Source: Arcicella sp040387735 (GTDB lineage Bacteria > Bacteroidota > Bacteroidia > Cytophagales > Spirosomataceae). Taken from it: DNA of 64,000 bases. Shown here piece after piece: positions 19,214 to 28,751 of this stretch. Each line of letters opens with the position of its first letter. Position 1 is the first letter of the stretch. Below the pieces are notes generated by a model. The model was not told where the DNA came from. It was given only the letters and a program-made list of their open reading frames with translations, and did not search any database. The translations under genes were made by a program, and so were the position numbers. The stretch lies in assembly GCA_040387735.1 (NCBI GenBank), contig JAZKDE010000074.1, forward strand, positions 1 to 64,000, given 5' to 3'.

Positions 19214-19798
19214 ATGAAAAGAATAATCATCTCGAATCCAACTGACTTTGAGGGAGAAATTGGCTTGATAGAACAGTTATTCACGGATAATTCCCTGGTT
19301 TTTCATCTCCGAAAACCAGAGAAATCATCCGAAGAATTAACGGCATTTTTAAGGCAAATATTGCCCAAATTTTATCGACAAATTGTGTTGCATTCGCATC
19401 ATGATTTACTGAAAAAATATAACCTCAAAGGCGTTCATTTTACCGAAACAATTAGGCAAAAACTATCTGACGAAGCCTTGATTTCAACGGTAAAAACGTT
19501 GCGAAAAAAGGGATTGACCGTTAGCTTTTCTTTGCACAGTTTGGAAGCCATTGAGCAATTGCCATGCAAAGCTGATTATGTGTTTTTGAGTCCTATTTTT
19601 CAAAGTATTTCAAAAGCTGATTATCCTTCTGCTTTTTCAGTAGAAATGTTGACGCATTTTTTTGAAAATCGACAAAGTATTGTGCCTGTTTTAGCGTTGG
19701 GAGGAATAAGTAACGACAACATCGAAATAATACAAGCGATTGGTTTTCAAGGATATGCGTTGATGGGTTCGGTTTGGAAAGGTAGGACAGATTTCTAA
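19214..19798 (+). CDS. ThiE/TenI-like thiamin phosphate synthase paralogue
   Basis: 194 residues from ATG 19214 (MKRIIISNPTDF); an in-frame TTG at 19208 directly after the thiC stop is less likely. TIM-barrel fold with the TenI/ThiE motifs FLSPIFQSISK (about 125-135) and ALGGIS (about 160). The usual pyrimidine/Mg segment (IND or VND near a conserved Arg) is replaced by LHSHHDLL, as in TenI-type proteins. A canonical thiE follows two genes later, so this copy may be a thiazole tautomerase (TenI role) rather than a second synthase. This is an inference from motif and context. Confidence 0.75.
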   Translation: MKRIIISNPTDFEGEIGLIEQLFTDNSLVFHLRKPEKSSEELTAFLRQILPKFYRQIVLHSHHDLLKKYNLKGVHFTETIRQKLSDEALISTVKTLRKKGLTVSFSLHSLEAIEQLPCKADYVFLSPIFQSISKADYPSAFSVEMLTHFFENRQSIVPVLALGGISNDNIEIIQAIGFQGYALMGSVWKGRTDF

Positions 19799-19819
19799 TT
19801 ATTTCAATCTCAATAAACC

Positions 19820-20569
19820 ATGAATAAAAGACCTTTTGCCCTCACCATTGCAGGTTTTGACCCATCGGGTGGGGCAGGGCTTTTGGCAGATATTAAAACT
19901 TTTGAAGCCAATCAAATATATGGTTTGGGCGTTTGTACGGCTTTGACAGTACAACACGAAAATCGTTTTGATTCGGTGCAATGGGTTGATAATGAGTTGA
20001 TTATTGAGCAAGCAAAATTACTTTTTGAGAAATATTCAATTCAGTACGTTAAAATTGGATTGGTAAAAAGTCTGGACGATTTATCAAAAATTATCACCGC
20101 ATTATTGTCTTGGAATCCTGAGGTAATCATCATTTGGGACCCGATTTTAAAAGCCAGTACAGGTTTTAATTTTCACGATGAAATCAATGTCAGTACCTTA
20201 ATAATGATTTTAAAACAGATTTATGTACTAACGCCCAATTTACCCGAAGCGAATTTGTTAGTAAATGACTCGTTAAATACAGAACAAAAAGCCCTGATTT
20301 TAGCCGAAAACTGTGCAGTTTTCCTAAAAGGTGGTCATGGTGATTTGGACGAAAGTAAAGACGTATTATTTTATCAAAATCAACGGTTTGAGTATTTCGC
20401 AAAACGGATTATACACGGTGAAAAACATGGCTCTGGTTGCGTGCTTTCATCGGCAATTACCGCCAATTTAGCCAAAGGTTTTCCCTTAGAAAAAGCCTGT
20501 GAAGAAGCTAAAAAGTACATCACGGCATTTTTAGGCAGCAATAATAGTCTGTTGGGCTATCATTTATAA
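19820..20569 (+). CDS. thiD: Hydroxymethylpyrimidine / phosphomethylpyrimidine kinase ThiD
   Basis: 249 residues, ribokinase-like fold. It phosphorylates HMP and HMP-P to HMP-PP for coupling by ThiE. The N-terminal ALTIAGFDPSGGAGLLADIK is diagnostic for the family, as are VLTPNLPEA and the anion hole/catalytic region HGEKHGSGCVLSSAI (about 197-211). It starts 21 bp after the TenI-like gene. It is followed by an 18-bp perfect palindrome before thiE. Confidence 0.95.
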   Translation: MNKRPFALTIAGFDPSGGAGLLADIKTFEANQIYGLGVCTALTVQHENRFDSVQWVDNELIIEQAKLLFEKYSIQYVKIGLVKSLDDLSKIITALLSWNPEVIIIWDPILKASTGFNFHDEINVSTLIMILKQIYVLTPNLPEANLLVNDSLNTEQKALILAENCAVFLKGGHGDLDESKDVLFYQNQRFEYFAKRIIHGEKHGSGCVLSSAITANLAKGFPLEKACEEAKKYITAFLGSNNSLLGYHL

Positions 20570-20582
20570 AAATTTGATTGTC

Positions 20583-20623
20583 TTTGAACGTCGGCGAGGT
20601 TCAATACCTCGCCGACGTTCAAA
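20583..20623. repeat. Perfect 18-bp inverted repeat between thiD and thiE
   Basis: TTTGAACGTCGGCGAGGT and its exact complement ACCTCGCCGACGTTCAAA are separated by TCAAT. It is GC-rich against AT-rich surroundings and has no U-tract. The motif AACGTCG recurs in the hairpins at 44465 and 54306, so this looks like a dispersed REP-like element, not a dedicated terminator. Confidence 0.8.
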
Positions 20624-20649
20624 CTTCTATAAAACACGATAACAATAAA

Positions 20650-21276
20650 ATGAAAATATCAACCCTTCATTATATCACTCAAGACTTAACCCATATTTCG
20701 CATTGGGAACAAGCCCGTTTAGCTTGCGAAGGCGGAGCGGATTGGGTGCAATTACGAGTAAAAAATCAGGCATATCCCGACTGGAAAGAAACTGCTTTGC
20801 GTACCCAAGAAGTATGTAAAAATTTTGGAGCGACTTTAATAATCAACGACAACGCCCAAATAGCCTTAGAAATTGAAGCGGATGGCGTGCATTTAGGCAA
20901 AACCGATGGTTCGCCGATTGAAGCAAGAGCAATGTTAGGCGAAAAATTTATCATTGGAGGCACTGCAAATACCTTTGAAGATATTCAGTTTTTGCACGAA
21001 GCAAAGGTGAATTATATCGGTTTAGGCCCTTTTCGTTTCACCAAAACCAAGAAAAACCTAAGCCCAATTGTAGGATTAGAAGGCTATCAATCTATTTTAC
21101 AAGAATGCAAAATGGCAAATCTATCCTTACCAATTATTGGCATTGGAGGCATAACTTTAGACGATGTAGCAATGCTAAAAGCCACTAATTTGCACGGAAT
21201 AGCCATTTCTTCTTTGATAAATTTAGCAGAAAATCCTGTGGTAGTTACGCAAACTTTGCGGAAAATGTTATCATAA
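20650..21276 (+). CDS. thiE: Thiamin-phosphate synthase ThiE
   Basis: 208 residues from ATG 20650 (MKISTLHYITQDL). The frame stays open upstream to a TTG at 20578, but that part would translate the palindrome and is rejected. It joins HMP-PP and thiazole phosphate. Family motifs: WVQLRVKNQ (diphosphate/pyrimidine site, residues about 37-45), LIINDNAQIALEIEADGVHL (about 67-86), IGLGPFRFTKTK (about 118-129) and IIGIGGIT (about 156). The next gene, thiG, starts 9 bp later. Confidence 0.93.
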   Translation: MKISTLHYITQDLTHISHWEQARLACEGGADWVQLRVKNQAYPDWKETALRTQEVCKNFGATLIINDNAQIALEIEADGVHLGKTDGSPIEARAMLGEKFIIGGTANTFEDIQFLHEAKVNYIGLGPFRFTKTKKNLSPIVGLEGYQSILQECKMANLSLPIIGIGGITLDDVAMLKATNLHGIAISSLINLAENPVVVTQTLRKMLS

Positions 21277-21285
21277 AATATAACC

Positions 21286-22047
21286 ATGAAAATAGCCAAT
21301 AAAGAATTTACGTCGAGACTTTTTACGGGTACAGGAAAATTTAGTTCCAATGCCTTGATGGAAAAAAGTCTGTTAGCGTCTGGTTCGGAATTAGTGACAA
21401 TTGCCCTCAAAAGGATAGATTTACAAAATCCAACCGATGATATTTTAGCCCATTTAAACCACCCACACATCAATTGGTTACCAAATACTTCAGGGGTGAG
21501 AAATGCCAAAGAAGCCGTTTTTGCCGCTCAATTGGCTCGTGAAGCCATGCAAACTAATTGGGTAAAATTAGAAATTCATCCCGACCCAAAATATCTTTTA
21601 CCCGACCCAATCGAAACCCTAAAAGCGGCAGAAGAATTGGTGAAATTGGGTTTTGTTGTGTTGCCTTATATTCACGCTGACCCTGTTTTGTGCAAACGTT
21701 TGGAAGACGTAGGCGTGGCGGCAGTGATGCCTTTAGGTTCGCCAATTGGGAGTAATAAAGGCTTGCGAACGATTGATTTTTTAGAGATAATTATCGAACA
21801 AAGTAAAGTTCCCGTTATCGTAGATGCAGGAATTGGCTCGCCTTCGGATGCTGCCAAAGCGATGGAAATTGGGGCGGATGTCGTGTTGGTAAATACCGCA
21901 ATTGCCGTAGCACAAAATCCTGTTGCGATGGCAATTGCCTTCAAAATGGCAGTAGAAGCGGGTAGAATGGCTTTTGAAGCCAGATTAGCACCCCTACATA
22001 ATTACGCTGTGGCGAGTAGTCCGTTGACGGCATTTTTAAATTTATAA
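21286..22047 (+). CDS. thiG: Thiazole synthase ThiG
   Basis: 253 residues, TIM barrel, close to the family's usual length. It forms the thiazole phosphate from deoxyxylulose phosphate, dehydroglycine and ThiS thiocarboxylate. Motifs: RLFTGTGKF at the N-terminus, WVKLEIHPDPKYLLPDP carrying the Schiff-base Lys (about 89-105), VMPLGSPIGSNKGL, PVIVDAGIGSPSDAAKAMEI and VLVNTAIA. The stop is 2 bp before the thiH start, indicating tight co-expression of the two partners. Confidence 0.97.
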   Translation: MKIANKEFTSRLFTGTGKFSSNALMEKSLLASGSELVTIALKRIDLQNPTDDILAHLNHPHINWLPNTSGVRNAKEAVFAAQLAREAMQTNWVKLEIHPDPKYLLPDPIETLKAAEELVKLGFVVLPYIHADPVLCKRLEDVGVAAVMPLGSPIGSNKGLRTIDFLEIIIEQSKVPVIVDAGIGSPSDAAKAMEIGADVVLVNTAIAVAQNPVAMAIAFKMAVEAGRMAFEARLAPLHNYAVASSPLTAFLNL

Positions 22048-22049
22048 CG

Positions 22050-23159
22050 ATGAATTCTTTCCAAACGTTATTTCAGCAACATTCTTGGGACAGTGTCAAA
22101 CAGAGTATTTTGGCAAAAACTGCCCAAGATGTTCAACACGCTTTGCAAAAGTCCAAACGTAATTTGGAGGATTTTAAGGCGTTGATTTCGCCTGCCGCCA
22201 TGCCTTTTTTGGAGTTATTGGCACAAAAAAGCCAGCAGATTACCCAAAAACGCTTTGGCAAAACGATTCAAATGTACGTGCCTTTGTATTTATCCAATGA
22301 ATGTCAAAATATTTGCACGTATTGCGGTTTCAGTTTTGACAATAAAATCAAGCGAAAAACCCTCAGCGACCAAGAAGTTATTGCCGAAGTTGAAGTGTTA
22401 AAATCAATGGGGTTTGACCATGTTTTGTTGGTAACGGGCGAAGCAAATCAGACCGTTGGCGTGCCATATTTGAAGCGAGTGATTCAATTAATTCGTCCGT
22501 ATTTTTCGCATATTTCGATGGAAGTACAGCCTTTGGACGAAACAGATTATACTGAATTAATTGCCGAAGGATTAAATACCGTGCTGGTTTATCAAGAAAC
22601 GTATCACCAAGAAGACTATAAATTGCATCATCCGAAGGGTAAAAAATCTAATTTTCAGTATCGTTTAGAAACGCCCGAACGTTTGGGAAAAGCGGAAATT
22701 CATAAAATGGGTTTAGGCGTTTTGATTGGCTTAGAAGATTGGCGAACCGACTGTTTTTATACGGCTTTACACCTCGATTATTTGGAAAAAAACTTCTGGA
22801 AAACAAAATATTCCATTTCATTTCCTCGATTACGCCCTTTTTCGGGTGGACTCGAACCCAAAGTAGTGATGTCGGATGCCGAGTTGGTACAATTAATTTG
22901 TGCCTATCGAATTTTTAATGAAGAAGTTGAGTTATCTATTTCAACGAGAGAGAATGAAATATTCAGAGATAATGTGATAAATTTAGGGATTACGGCGATG
23001 AGTGCAGGCTCAAAAACGAACCCAGGAGGCTATAAAGTTGAACCACAATCGTTAGAACAATTTGAAATTAGTGACGAAAGAAGTCCCGCCGAAATTGCCA
23101 AAATGATTCAAAATCAAGGATATGAACCCGTTTGGAAAGATTGGGACATGGCTTTTTAG
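22050..23159 (+). CDS. thiH: 2-iminoacetate synthase ThiH
   Basis: 369 residues. Radical-SAM tyrosine lyase that supplies dehydroglycine to ThiG. The cluster-binding motif CxxxCxxC is at C85, C89 and C92 (CQNICTYC). HVLLVTGEANQTVGVPYL, SMEVQPLDETDY and the C-terminal AGSKTNPGGY match the family. The anaerobic-type ThiH, rather than the glycine oxidase ThiO, is the dehydroglycine source encoded in this operon. 137 bp with a palindrome separate it from thiF. Confidence 0.96.
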   Translation: MNSFQTLFQQHSWDSVKQSILAKTAQDVQHALQKSKRNLEDFKALISPAAMPFLELLAQKSQQITQKRFGKTIQMYVPLYLSNECQNICTYCGFSFDNKIKRKTLSDQEVIAEVEVLKSMGFDHVLLVTGEANQTVGVPYLKRVIQLIRPYFSHISMEVQPLDETDYTELIAEGLNTVLVYQETYHQEDYKLHHPKGKKSNFQYRLETPERLGKAEIHKMGLGVLIGLEDWRTDCFYTALHLDYLEKNFWKTKYSISFPRLRPFSGGLEPKVVMSDAELVQLICAYRIFNEEVELSISTRENEIFRDNVINLGITAMSAGSKTNPGGYKVEPQSLEQFEISDERSPAEIAKMIQNQGYEPVWKDWDMAF

Positions 23160-23268
23160 ATGAAGTTAGGACACAGATGACACTGATGTTCCAACACAGA
23201 TTTACAGAAATTTTTATGTCTTTGTCTTTGTCATCTTTATCTTGATTTTAAAATAAATATTGATGATT

Positions 23269-23287
23269 GACAGGTTGGAAACCTGTC
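23269..23287. repeat. REP-like palindrome between thiH and thiF
   Basis: GACAGGTT, GGA, AACCTGTC: a perfect 8-bp stem with a 3-nt loop, of the same design as the element at 17324. It is read as MTGWKPVV in an upstream extension of the next gene, which argues that the extension is not coding. Confidence 0.65.
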
Positions 23288-23296
23288 GTACTTGAA

Positions 23297-24352
23297 ATGA
23301 ATACAAACCGTTATAATCGACAAATAATATTACCCGAAATTGGCGTTGAAGGTCAGCAAAAATTAATAGATGCCCGAGTATTAGTGATTGGGGCAGGTGG
23401 TTTGGGCTGTCCCATTTTGCAATATTTAGTAGCGGCAGGTGTGGGAAATATTGGCATTGTCGATGCCGATGTAGTGTCTATTTCTAATCTACAACGCCAA
23501 ATTTTATATACCGTTTCTGACGTAGGAAAGCAAAAAGTATTGGTGGCGAAAGCCCATCTTTTAGCTCAAAATCCAGATGTTAACATTGATATTTATCCCG
23601 TAATGTTACATTCCTCGAATGCCCTTGAATTATTCAAAAACTATGATTTTGTGATTGATGGCTCCGATAATTTTGCCACTCGTTATTTGGTAAATGATGC
23701 TTGTGTGATACTAAAAAAAGCATTTGTTTCGGGTTCGATTTTCAAATTTGAAGGGCAAATCTCTGTATTTAATTACCAAAATGGACCTACTTATCGCTGT
23801 CTTTATCCCGAACCGCCCACCGCAGGAAGTGTGCCTAATTGTTCCGAAATTGGTGTAATTGGCACATTAGCGGGCATTATTGGCACGATGCAAGCCGCCG
23901 AAGCCATCAAAATAATTACGGAAGCGGGCGAAGTATTGAGCGGTAAATTATTGTTGTTTGATATGCTCACTATGCGTTCTCAAATCATTAAATTCAAAGC
24001 CATTGAAAGCAATAAAGAGCTTATAAAACTGATTGATTATCAAGAATTTTGTGGCGATTTTCCTCTCGATTCAACGCAAAATATTGATGCTGAAACTTTA
24101 CAAAGTTGGATAGACGAACCACGAGATTTTCAATTAGTTGATGTTAGAAATCCGCATGAATTTGAACGAGATAACATCGGTGGTGATAATATTCCTTTGG
24201 ATGATTTATTAGATAGCATCGCTCAATTAGATTTACAAAAAACCATTGTTTTTTGTTGTCAAACAGGACTCCGAAGTGCAAAAGCCCTTGAAATATTGGA
24301 GAAAGAAGGTATCGAAGGGACATTTTATCATTTGGTTGGGGGAATTGCTTAA
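23297..24352 (+). CDS. thiF: ThiF/MoeB/HesA adenylyltransferase fused to a rhodanese domain
   Basis: 351 residues from ATG 23297 (MNTNRYNRQIILPEIG); the ten extra upstream codons encode the palindrome and are excluded. The N-terminal E1-like domain (about 1-240) has VLVIGAGGLGCP, the RQILY arginine segment and the cysteine region VPNCSEIGVIG. The C-terminal rhodanese domain (about 270-350) has FQLVDVRNPHEFE and an active loop with the Cys in CCQTGLRS. The zinc cysteines typical of MoeB/ThiF are not all present (TYRC instead of CxxC). Last gene of the thiamin operon. It should activate ThiS, and the rhodanese may hand persulfide sulfur to it; a second use in MoaD activation is possible. Confidence 0.88.
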   Translation: MNTNRYNRQIILPEIGVEGQQKLIDARVLVIGAGGLGCPILQYLVAAGVGNIGIVDADVVSISNLQRQILYTVSDVGKQKVLVAKAHLLAQNPDVNIDIYPVMLHSSNALELFKNYDFVIDGSDNFATRYLVNDACVILKKAFVSGSIFKFEGQISVFNYQNGPTYRCLYPEPPTAGSVPNCSEIGVIGTLAGIIGTMQAAEAIKIITEAGEVLSGKLLLFDMLTMRSQIIKFKAIESNKELIKLIDYQEFCGDFPLDSTQNIDAETLQSWIDEPRDFQLVDVRNPHEFERDNIGGDNIPLDDLLDSIAQLDLQKTIVFCCQTGLRSAKALEILEKEGIEGTFYHLVGGIA

Positions 24353-24407
24353 CGTTTAAGCAATCCCATCAATTATTTCTATTGGCTACAAAATTTCCTA
24401 ATTTGTA

Positions 24408-27400
24408 TTATTCAGTCCGTTTTAAACAGGTAATTATTTTGCGATAAAGTAGTTTCTCGTCAATAGGTTTTGATATATAATCGTCCATTCCAAAAGTAAT
24501 ACATTTTTGAACATCTATCGTAGTTACATCAGCCGTAAGGGCAATGATGGGAATTGACGAATTCATTTCATTACGAATGTAGGCTGTTGCTTCAAAACCA
24601 TCCATTTCTGGCATTTGCAAATCCATTAAAACTATGTCGTAGTTGTTATTCTGGAGTTTGTTAATGGCAATTTTTCCATTTTCTGCCACATCTACATCAA
24701 AGCCAAACTCTGCAATTATTATTTTTATTAAAAGTTGATTAAGTGCCATATCTTCGGCGACTAAAACTTTTACGTTTTTGATATCTGTTTGTGAAAAATC
24801 ATCCTCTTGTATTTCCTGATTTATTTCTCCTTCAATCGGAGATTTTATTTTGTCAAAACTCATCACAAAACCAAGAGTAGAACCTTTACCGAGTTCACTT
24901 TTTACACTAACACTACCGCCTTGCAGTTTTACTAATTGTTTAACGATGGCAAGTCCTAAGCCCGTTCCTCCATAAAAGCTGCTAAATTCCTTGTGAGCTT
25001 GTTCAAAATTATTGAAAACGGTCTCCAATTTATCTTCCTGAATACCAATACCTGTATCAGTTAAAGTAAATTCAATCGTAACATTTTCTTCACTTTGAGC
25101 GACTATTTGAATCAACATCGTTATCTCTCCGTGATTGGTGAATTTTACCGCATTACTAATTAAATTGAGAATTATTTGACGTAAACGCATGGGGTCACCG
25201 ATTAAAATTTCAGGAATGGTATCGTCATATTCTTTATGAAATTCCAAATTCTTCTCCTTGATTTTTGTTTCAAATAACTGAATCATTGTATCAATAGAAG
25301 CCGATAAATTAAATGGTATTTGGACAAAGGTCATTTTGCCTGCATCTACTTTGGCAAGGTCCAAAATATCATTGATTAAGATAATTAAAGCATCGCCTGA
25401 AATTTTAATTGCATTGATATATTCTTTCTGTTTTTCATCCAATACTGTTTTCAAAACCACATTCGTAAATCCGACAATGGCATTCATTGGCGTTCTGATT
25501 TCGTGGCTCATATTCGATAAAAATTGTTGTTTAGCTTTTACCGCATCTTCAGCTAATTGGGTTTTTTGTTCGGCATTATTTTTTGCTTTAATGAGTTCAT
25601 TTTTTATGATAACAAGAGACGTTACTTCGTCGGCAATAACCACAACGCCCGAAATTGTTTCGTCAGATTCGTAATAAGGTTGGTAAACAAAATTGAAATA
25701 GGCATCTTCCAATGTATCGTTTCGTTTCAACGTAATTGGAGATTCGTAGCCTTGATAAGGAATCCCAGTTTTAAAAACTGTATCAATTAATTCAGGGAAA
25801 TTTCCATCTTTCATTTCGGGTAATACTTCCAATAATGGTTTTCCTTCTATTTGCTGACCCTTTCCCCACATTTCTTTTATACTATCATTAGCAAGTACAA
25901 TCACCATATCTTTTCCTTTTAAAATAGCAAAAGCAAATGGCGATTTCATCAGTAGCATATTATAGCGTTTATTACTGTCTTCAACCACTTTCAGAGCTTT
26001 TTTCTCCGCTTCTAATTGCACTTCTAAAATCTTTTTTTGTTTCGCCTCAAGCTCAATTGCTAATCTTTTTACTTCGGTAATGTCAGCAATTGTAAGTACA
26101 ATCAACTCTTCGTTCGGGCTTTGTCGTATGATACGATGGGCATTGAGAAGCATCGTTTTTTGTCCTATTTCGGGAAATAAATGTTCCACTTCAAAATCAT
26201 GAAATGGATTATTTCGGGGAACAATTTCTTCTAATAATTCTCGTAGTCGAGGAATATTCCATTGACTGTCACCCAATTTATACAGGGAAACATCCGTGAT
26301 TTCATCTTCAATGACACGAAACATTTTGCAGAAAGATTTATTCGCCGATTTAATCCGAATGTTTTTGTCCAGAATAAGTACAGGTTCGTGGACGGTGGCA
26401 ATAATTCCTTCGTAGTAGATATATAATTCTTCTATTTGTTGGATTCGGGCGTGCAGTTCTTGATTGCTCGTGGTGAGTTCCTCATTGGTTGATTCAATTT
26501 CCTCCTTTGAGGTTTCCAGTTCTTCATTTAGACTTTGAAGCTCTTCGTTACTCGAAATAATCTCTTCGTTGGCACTTTGTAATTCTTCATTTACGGCCTC
26601 TTGGTCGTGGGTAATAGAACCCATGTCGGCACGAGCAGCAGTTAATTCTTCTTCTAATTTTCGGATTCTACGGTCTTTAGCCAGAGAATTATTCTTTCCT
26701 TTTTCGAGCGGATGCTCGTGCATTTCCATTTGTTGACCCGTAAAAACAACAATCAATAATGGTTCTTCGCCTTCGATTTTAAGTGGTGCAACTTCTATAT
26801 TAACAATTTGAACCACATTTTTTATTGAATCTCGATTCATTTCCATGCCCGTTTTCCGAATAGTCAGTTTTGTTTTTATGGCGTGGTGAATGGCATTTCT
26901 AAGCTCAAAAGTGATTTCAGGGTGAGCCATTTTCAAAATATTAAAGCTGGCTTTACCCGATGAGTTTTGTAAATATGACGATGTTGGTCCTTTAAACTGA
27001 AGAATTTCTAAATCATAATTGATAATTACACTGGCTGGTACGTACTGAGCCAAAAGTACGGAATCAAATACATTACCGAGATTGCCACTTGAAGTAATAA
27101 GTGTTTTTTTCGGAATGCTCGACACAGGGATATTGACATTTGATATGGTCGTTTGTGAAACTCGGGTGGTAATATCAGTATTTCTGGCTGACCCTGATTT
27201 CTTTTTGCTGGTATAAAACTTGAATTTCTTGTTTGTTACGGCAAAAAGATGGGCTGACGCTCCGATGGTTTCTGACTTACCGAGCATTAAATACCCACCG
27301 TCATTCAAAGCGTAATGAAAAGTACTGATGGCTTTTTTCTGGGCGGAGGTATCAAGATAAATGAGAAAATTACGGCAACTGATAAAATCCATTCTTGAAA

Positions 27401-28751
27401 AAGGAGGGTCGCTCAGAATATTGTGATGGGCAAAAACACAAACATCCCGTAAGGATTTGGAGATACGATATTTATCTTTTGACTTCGTGAAAAAATGTTG
27501 TAGTTGTTTAGGAGAAACATTTTTAAGTTGACTAACGGAATACTCACCGTTTCGGGCAACGCTTATTGCTTCGGCACTGAGGTCGGAGGCAAAAATCTGA
27601 AAAGGAATATTGGTCGCTTTATTCTGTTGAATTTCGAGCAAAGTCATAGCAATAGAATACACTTCTTCGCCCGTGGCACAAGCGGCGACCCATATACGTA
27701 ATGTTTCACCCTGAGTTTTACTTTTTAAGAGAAGCGGTAAAATGGTCTTTTTTAACAGGAGAAAAGCCTCCGTGTCTCTGAAAAATTCGGTAACATTAAT
27801 TAATAAATCCTGATAAAGAATATCCACTTCATTGTTATTTTGAAGTAGTAATTCGGCGTATTCATCAATAGCTTTTATTTTGTGAATCATCATTCTACGG
27901 AGCATTCTCCGTTTAATGGTGTTCATTTTATAATGGCTAAAATCTACGTTTTTTCGGGTACGTAAAAGTTCAATAATACCTTTTAAATCGGGATTATTAT
28001 TTTCAATTTCATCTTCTGGTGTAGGCTTTACGATGTTTCGTTTTAGCAATGGATTTTTGCTCATCCAGTTTAATTCGTAGGCAATTTCTTGGGGCGATAA
28101 TACAAAATCAACTACTCCTTCGGCAATGGCTGAGTCGGGCATACTGCTGAATTTAGCGGAATTATCCTGTGCAAATGTCATTCCTCCTGCCAATTTAATT
28201 TGTTTTAGACCCTGTGTACCATCTTTAGCACTGCCCGACAATACAATCCCAATAACATTTTCCTTGTGGGTTTCGGCTAAGGAGGAAAATAACACATCAA
28301 TAGAAATGGCGGAACCTCCCTTCGAGCGAGGGACTAATTTTATGTGACCGTCGGTTACTTCAATGCCTTTATTGTATGGAATCACAAAGACATTATCGGG
28401 TTGCAGGGTTTCCATATCTTCAATGTCTTGCACTTTCATTTCCGTTACTTTCGACAAAAGTGGCGTGAGCATACTTTTATGGTCGGGGCTGAGGTGTTGT
28501 ACCACAATATAAGCCATTCCCGTGTTGGGAGATAGGCTTTGTAAAAGCTGCGTAATGGCTTCTAAACCACCCGCCGAAGCCCCAATGGCTACTACTGTGA
28601 AAGGCTGTAAGGTAACTTGAGAAGTTTCCGTTGGCTTCAGTTTTTTTGTAGTTATTAGTTCTCCTTTTCCTTCGGAATTGGATTGCGGCGTAGCTTCCTT
28701 TTTAGAAAGTGCCTTTTTCTTATTTACGAGGGAAGTTGGTTTCATTTTCAC
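24408..28751 (-). CDS. CheB-CheR-PAS-histidine kinase-receiver fusion
   Basis: 1447 residues. A Lys/Ser-rich N-terminal tail precedes a CheB methylesterase domain (about 50-235) with the Ser of GASAGG, the His of VVQHLSPDH and the Asp of SGSAKDGTQG. A CheR methyltransferase follows (about 255-520; RRMLRRMM and WVAACATGEE), then a long Glu/Asn-rich coiled coil (about 700-790; repeated NEELxSxNEE), two PAS domains (about 795-905 and 935-1050), HisKA with the His of SHEIRTP (about 1079), HATPase (GTGLGLAIVKQL) and a C-terminal receiver (Asp in VLMDLQMPEMDG). No transmembrane segment is seen, so it is cytoplasmic. No chemotaxis genes lie nearby; this class is thought to link methylation-like chemistry to signalling rather than flagellar taxis. 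Single-gene unit, convergent with thiF. Confidence 0.92.
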   Translation of the reverse strand: MKMKPTSLVNKKKALSKKEATPQSNSEGKGELITTKKLKPTETSQVTLQPFTVVAIGASAGGLEAITQLLQSLSPNTGMAYIVVQHLSPDHKSMLTPLLSKVTEMKVQDIEDMETLQPDNVFVIPYNKGIEVTDGHIKLVPRSKGGSAISIDVLFSSLAETHKENVIGIVLSGSAKDGTQGLKQIKLAGGMTFAQDNSAKFSSMPDSAIAEGVVDFVLSPQEIAYELNWMSKNPLLKRNIVKPTPEDEIENNNPDLKGIIELLRTRKNVDFSHYKMNTIKRRMLRRMMIHKIKAIDEYAELLLQNNNEVDILYQDLLINVTEFFRDTEAFLLLKKTILPLLLKSKTQGETLRIWVAACATGEEVYSIAMTLLEIQQNKATNIPFQIFASDLSAEAISVARNGEYSVSQLKNVSPKQLQHFFTKSKDKYRISKSLRDVCVFAHHNILSDPPFSRMDFISCRNFLIYLDTSAQKKAISTFHYALNDGGYLMLGKSETIGASAHLFAVTNKKFKFYTSKKKSGSARNTDITTRVSQTTISNVNIPVSSIPKKTLITSSGNLGNVFDSVLLAQYVPASVIINYDLEILQFKGPTSSYLQNSSGKASFNILKMAHPEITFELRNAIHHAIKTKLTIRKTGMEMNRDSIKNVVQIVNIEVAPLKIEGEEPLLIVVFTGQQMEMHEHPLEKGKNNSLAKDRRIRKLEEELTAARADMGSITHDQEAVNEELQSANEEIISSNEELQSLNEELETSKEEIESTNEELTTSNQELHARIQQIEELYIYYEGIIATVHEPVLILDKNIRIKSANKSFCKMFRVIEDEITDVSLYKLGDSQWNIPRLRELLEEIVPRNNPFHDFEVEHLFPEIGQKTMLLNAHRIIRQSPNEELIVLTIADITEVKRLAIELEAKQKKILEVQLEAEKKALKVVEDSNKRYNMLLMKSPFAFAILKGKDMVIVLANDSIKEMWGKGQQIEGKPLLEVLPEMKDGNFPELIDTVFKTGIPYQGYESPITLKRNDTLEDAYFNFVYQPYYESDETISGVVVIADEVTSLVIIKNELIKAKNNAEQKTQLAEDAVKAKQQFLSNMSHEIRTPMNAIVGFTNVVLKTVLDEKQKEYINAIKISGDALIILINDILDLAKVDAGKMTFVQIPFNLSASIDTMIQLFETKIKEKNLEFHKEYDDTIPEILIGDPMRLRQIILNLISNAVKFTNHGEITMLIQIVAQSEENVTIEFTLTDTGIGIQEDKLETVFNNFEQAHKEFSSFYGGTGLGLAIVKQLVKLQGGSVSVKSELGKGSTLGFVMSFDKIKSPIEGEINQEIQEDDFSQTDIKNVKVLVAEDMALNQLLIKIIIAEFGFDVDVAENGKIAINKLQNNNYDIVLMDLQMPEMDGFEATAYIRNEMNSSIPIIALTADVTTIDVQKCITFGMDDYISKPIDEKLLYRKIITCLKRTE

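Noticed and set aside
20578..20649. Upstream extension of thiE from a TTG
   Set aside because: It would translate the perfect 18-bp palindrome; family similarity starts at MKISTLHYITQ (20650).
23267..23296. Upstream extension of thiF
   Set aside because: The first ten codons come from the palindrome GACAGGTTGGAAACCTGTC; conserved sequence begins at 23297.
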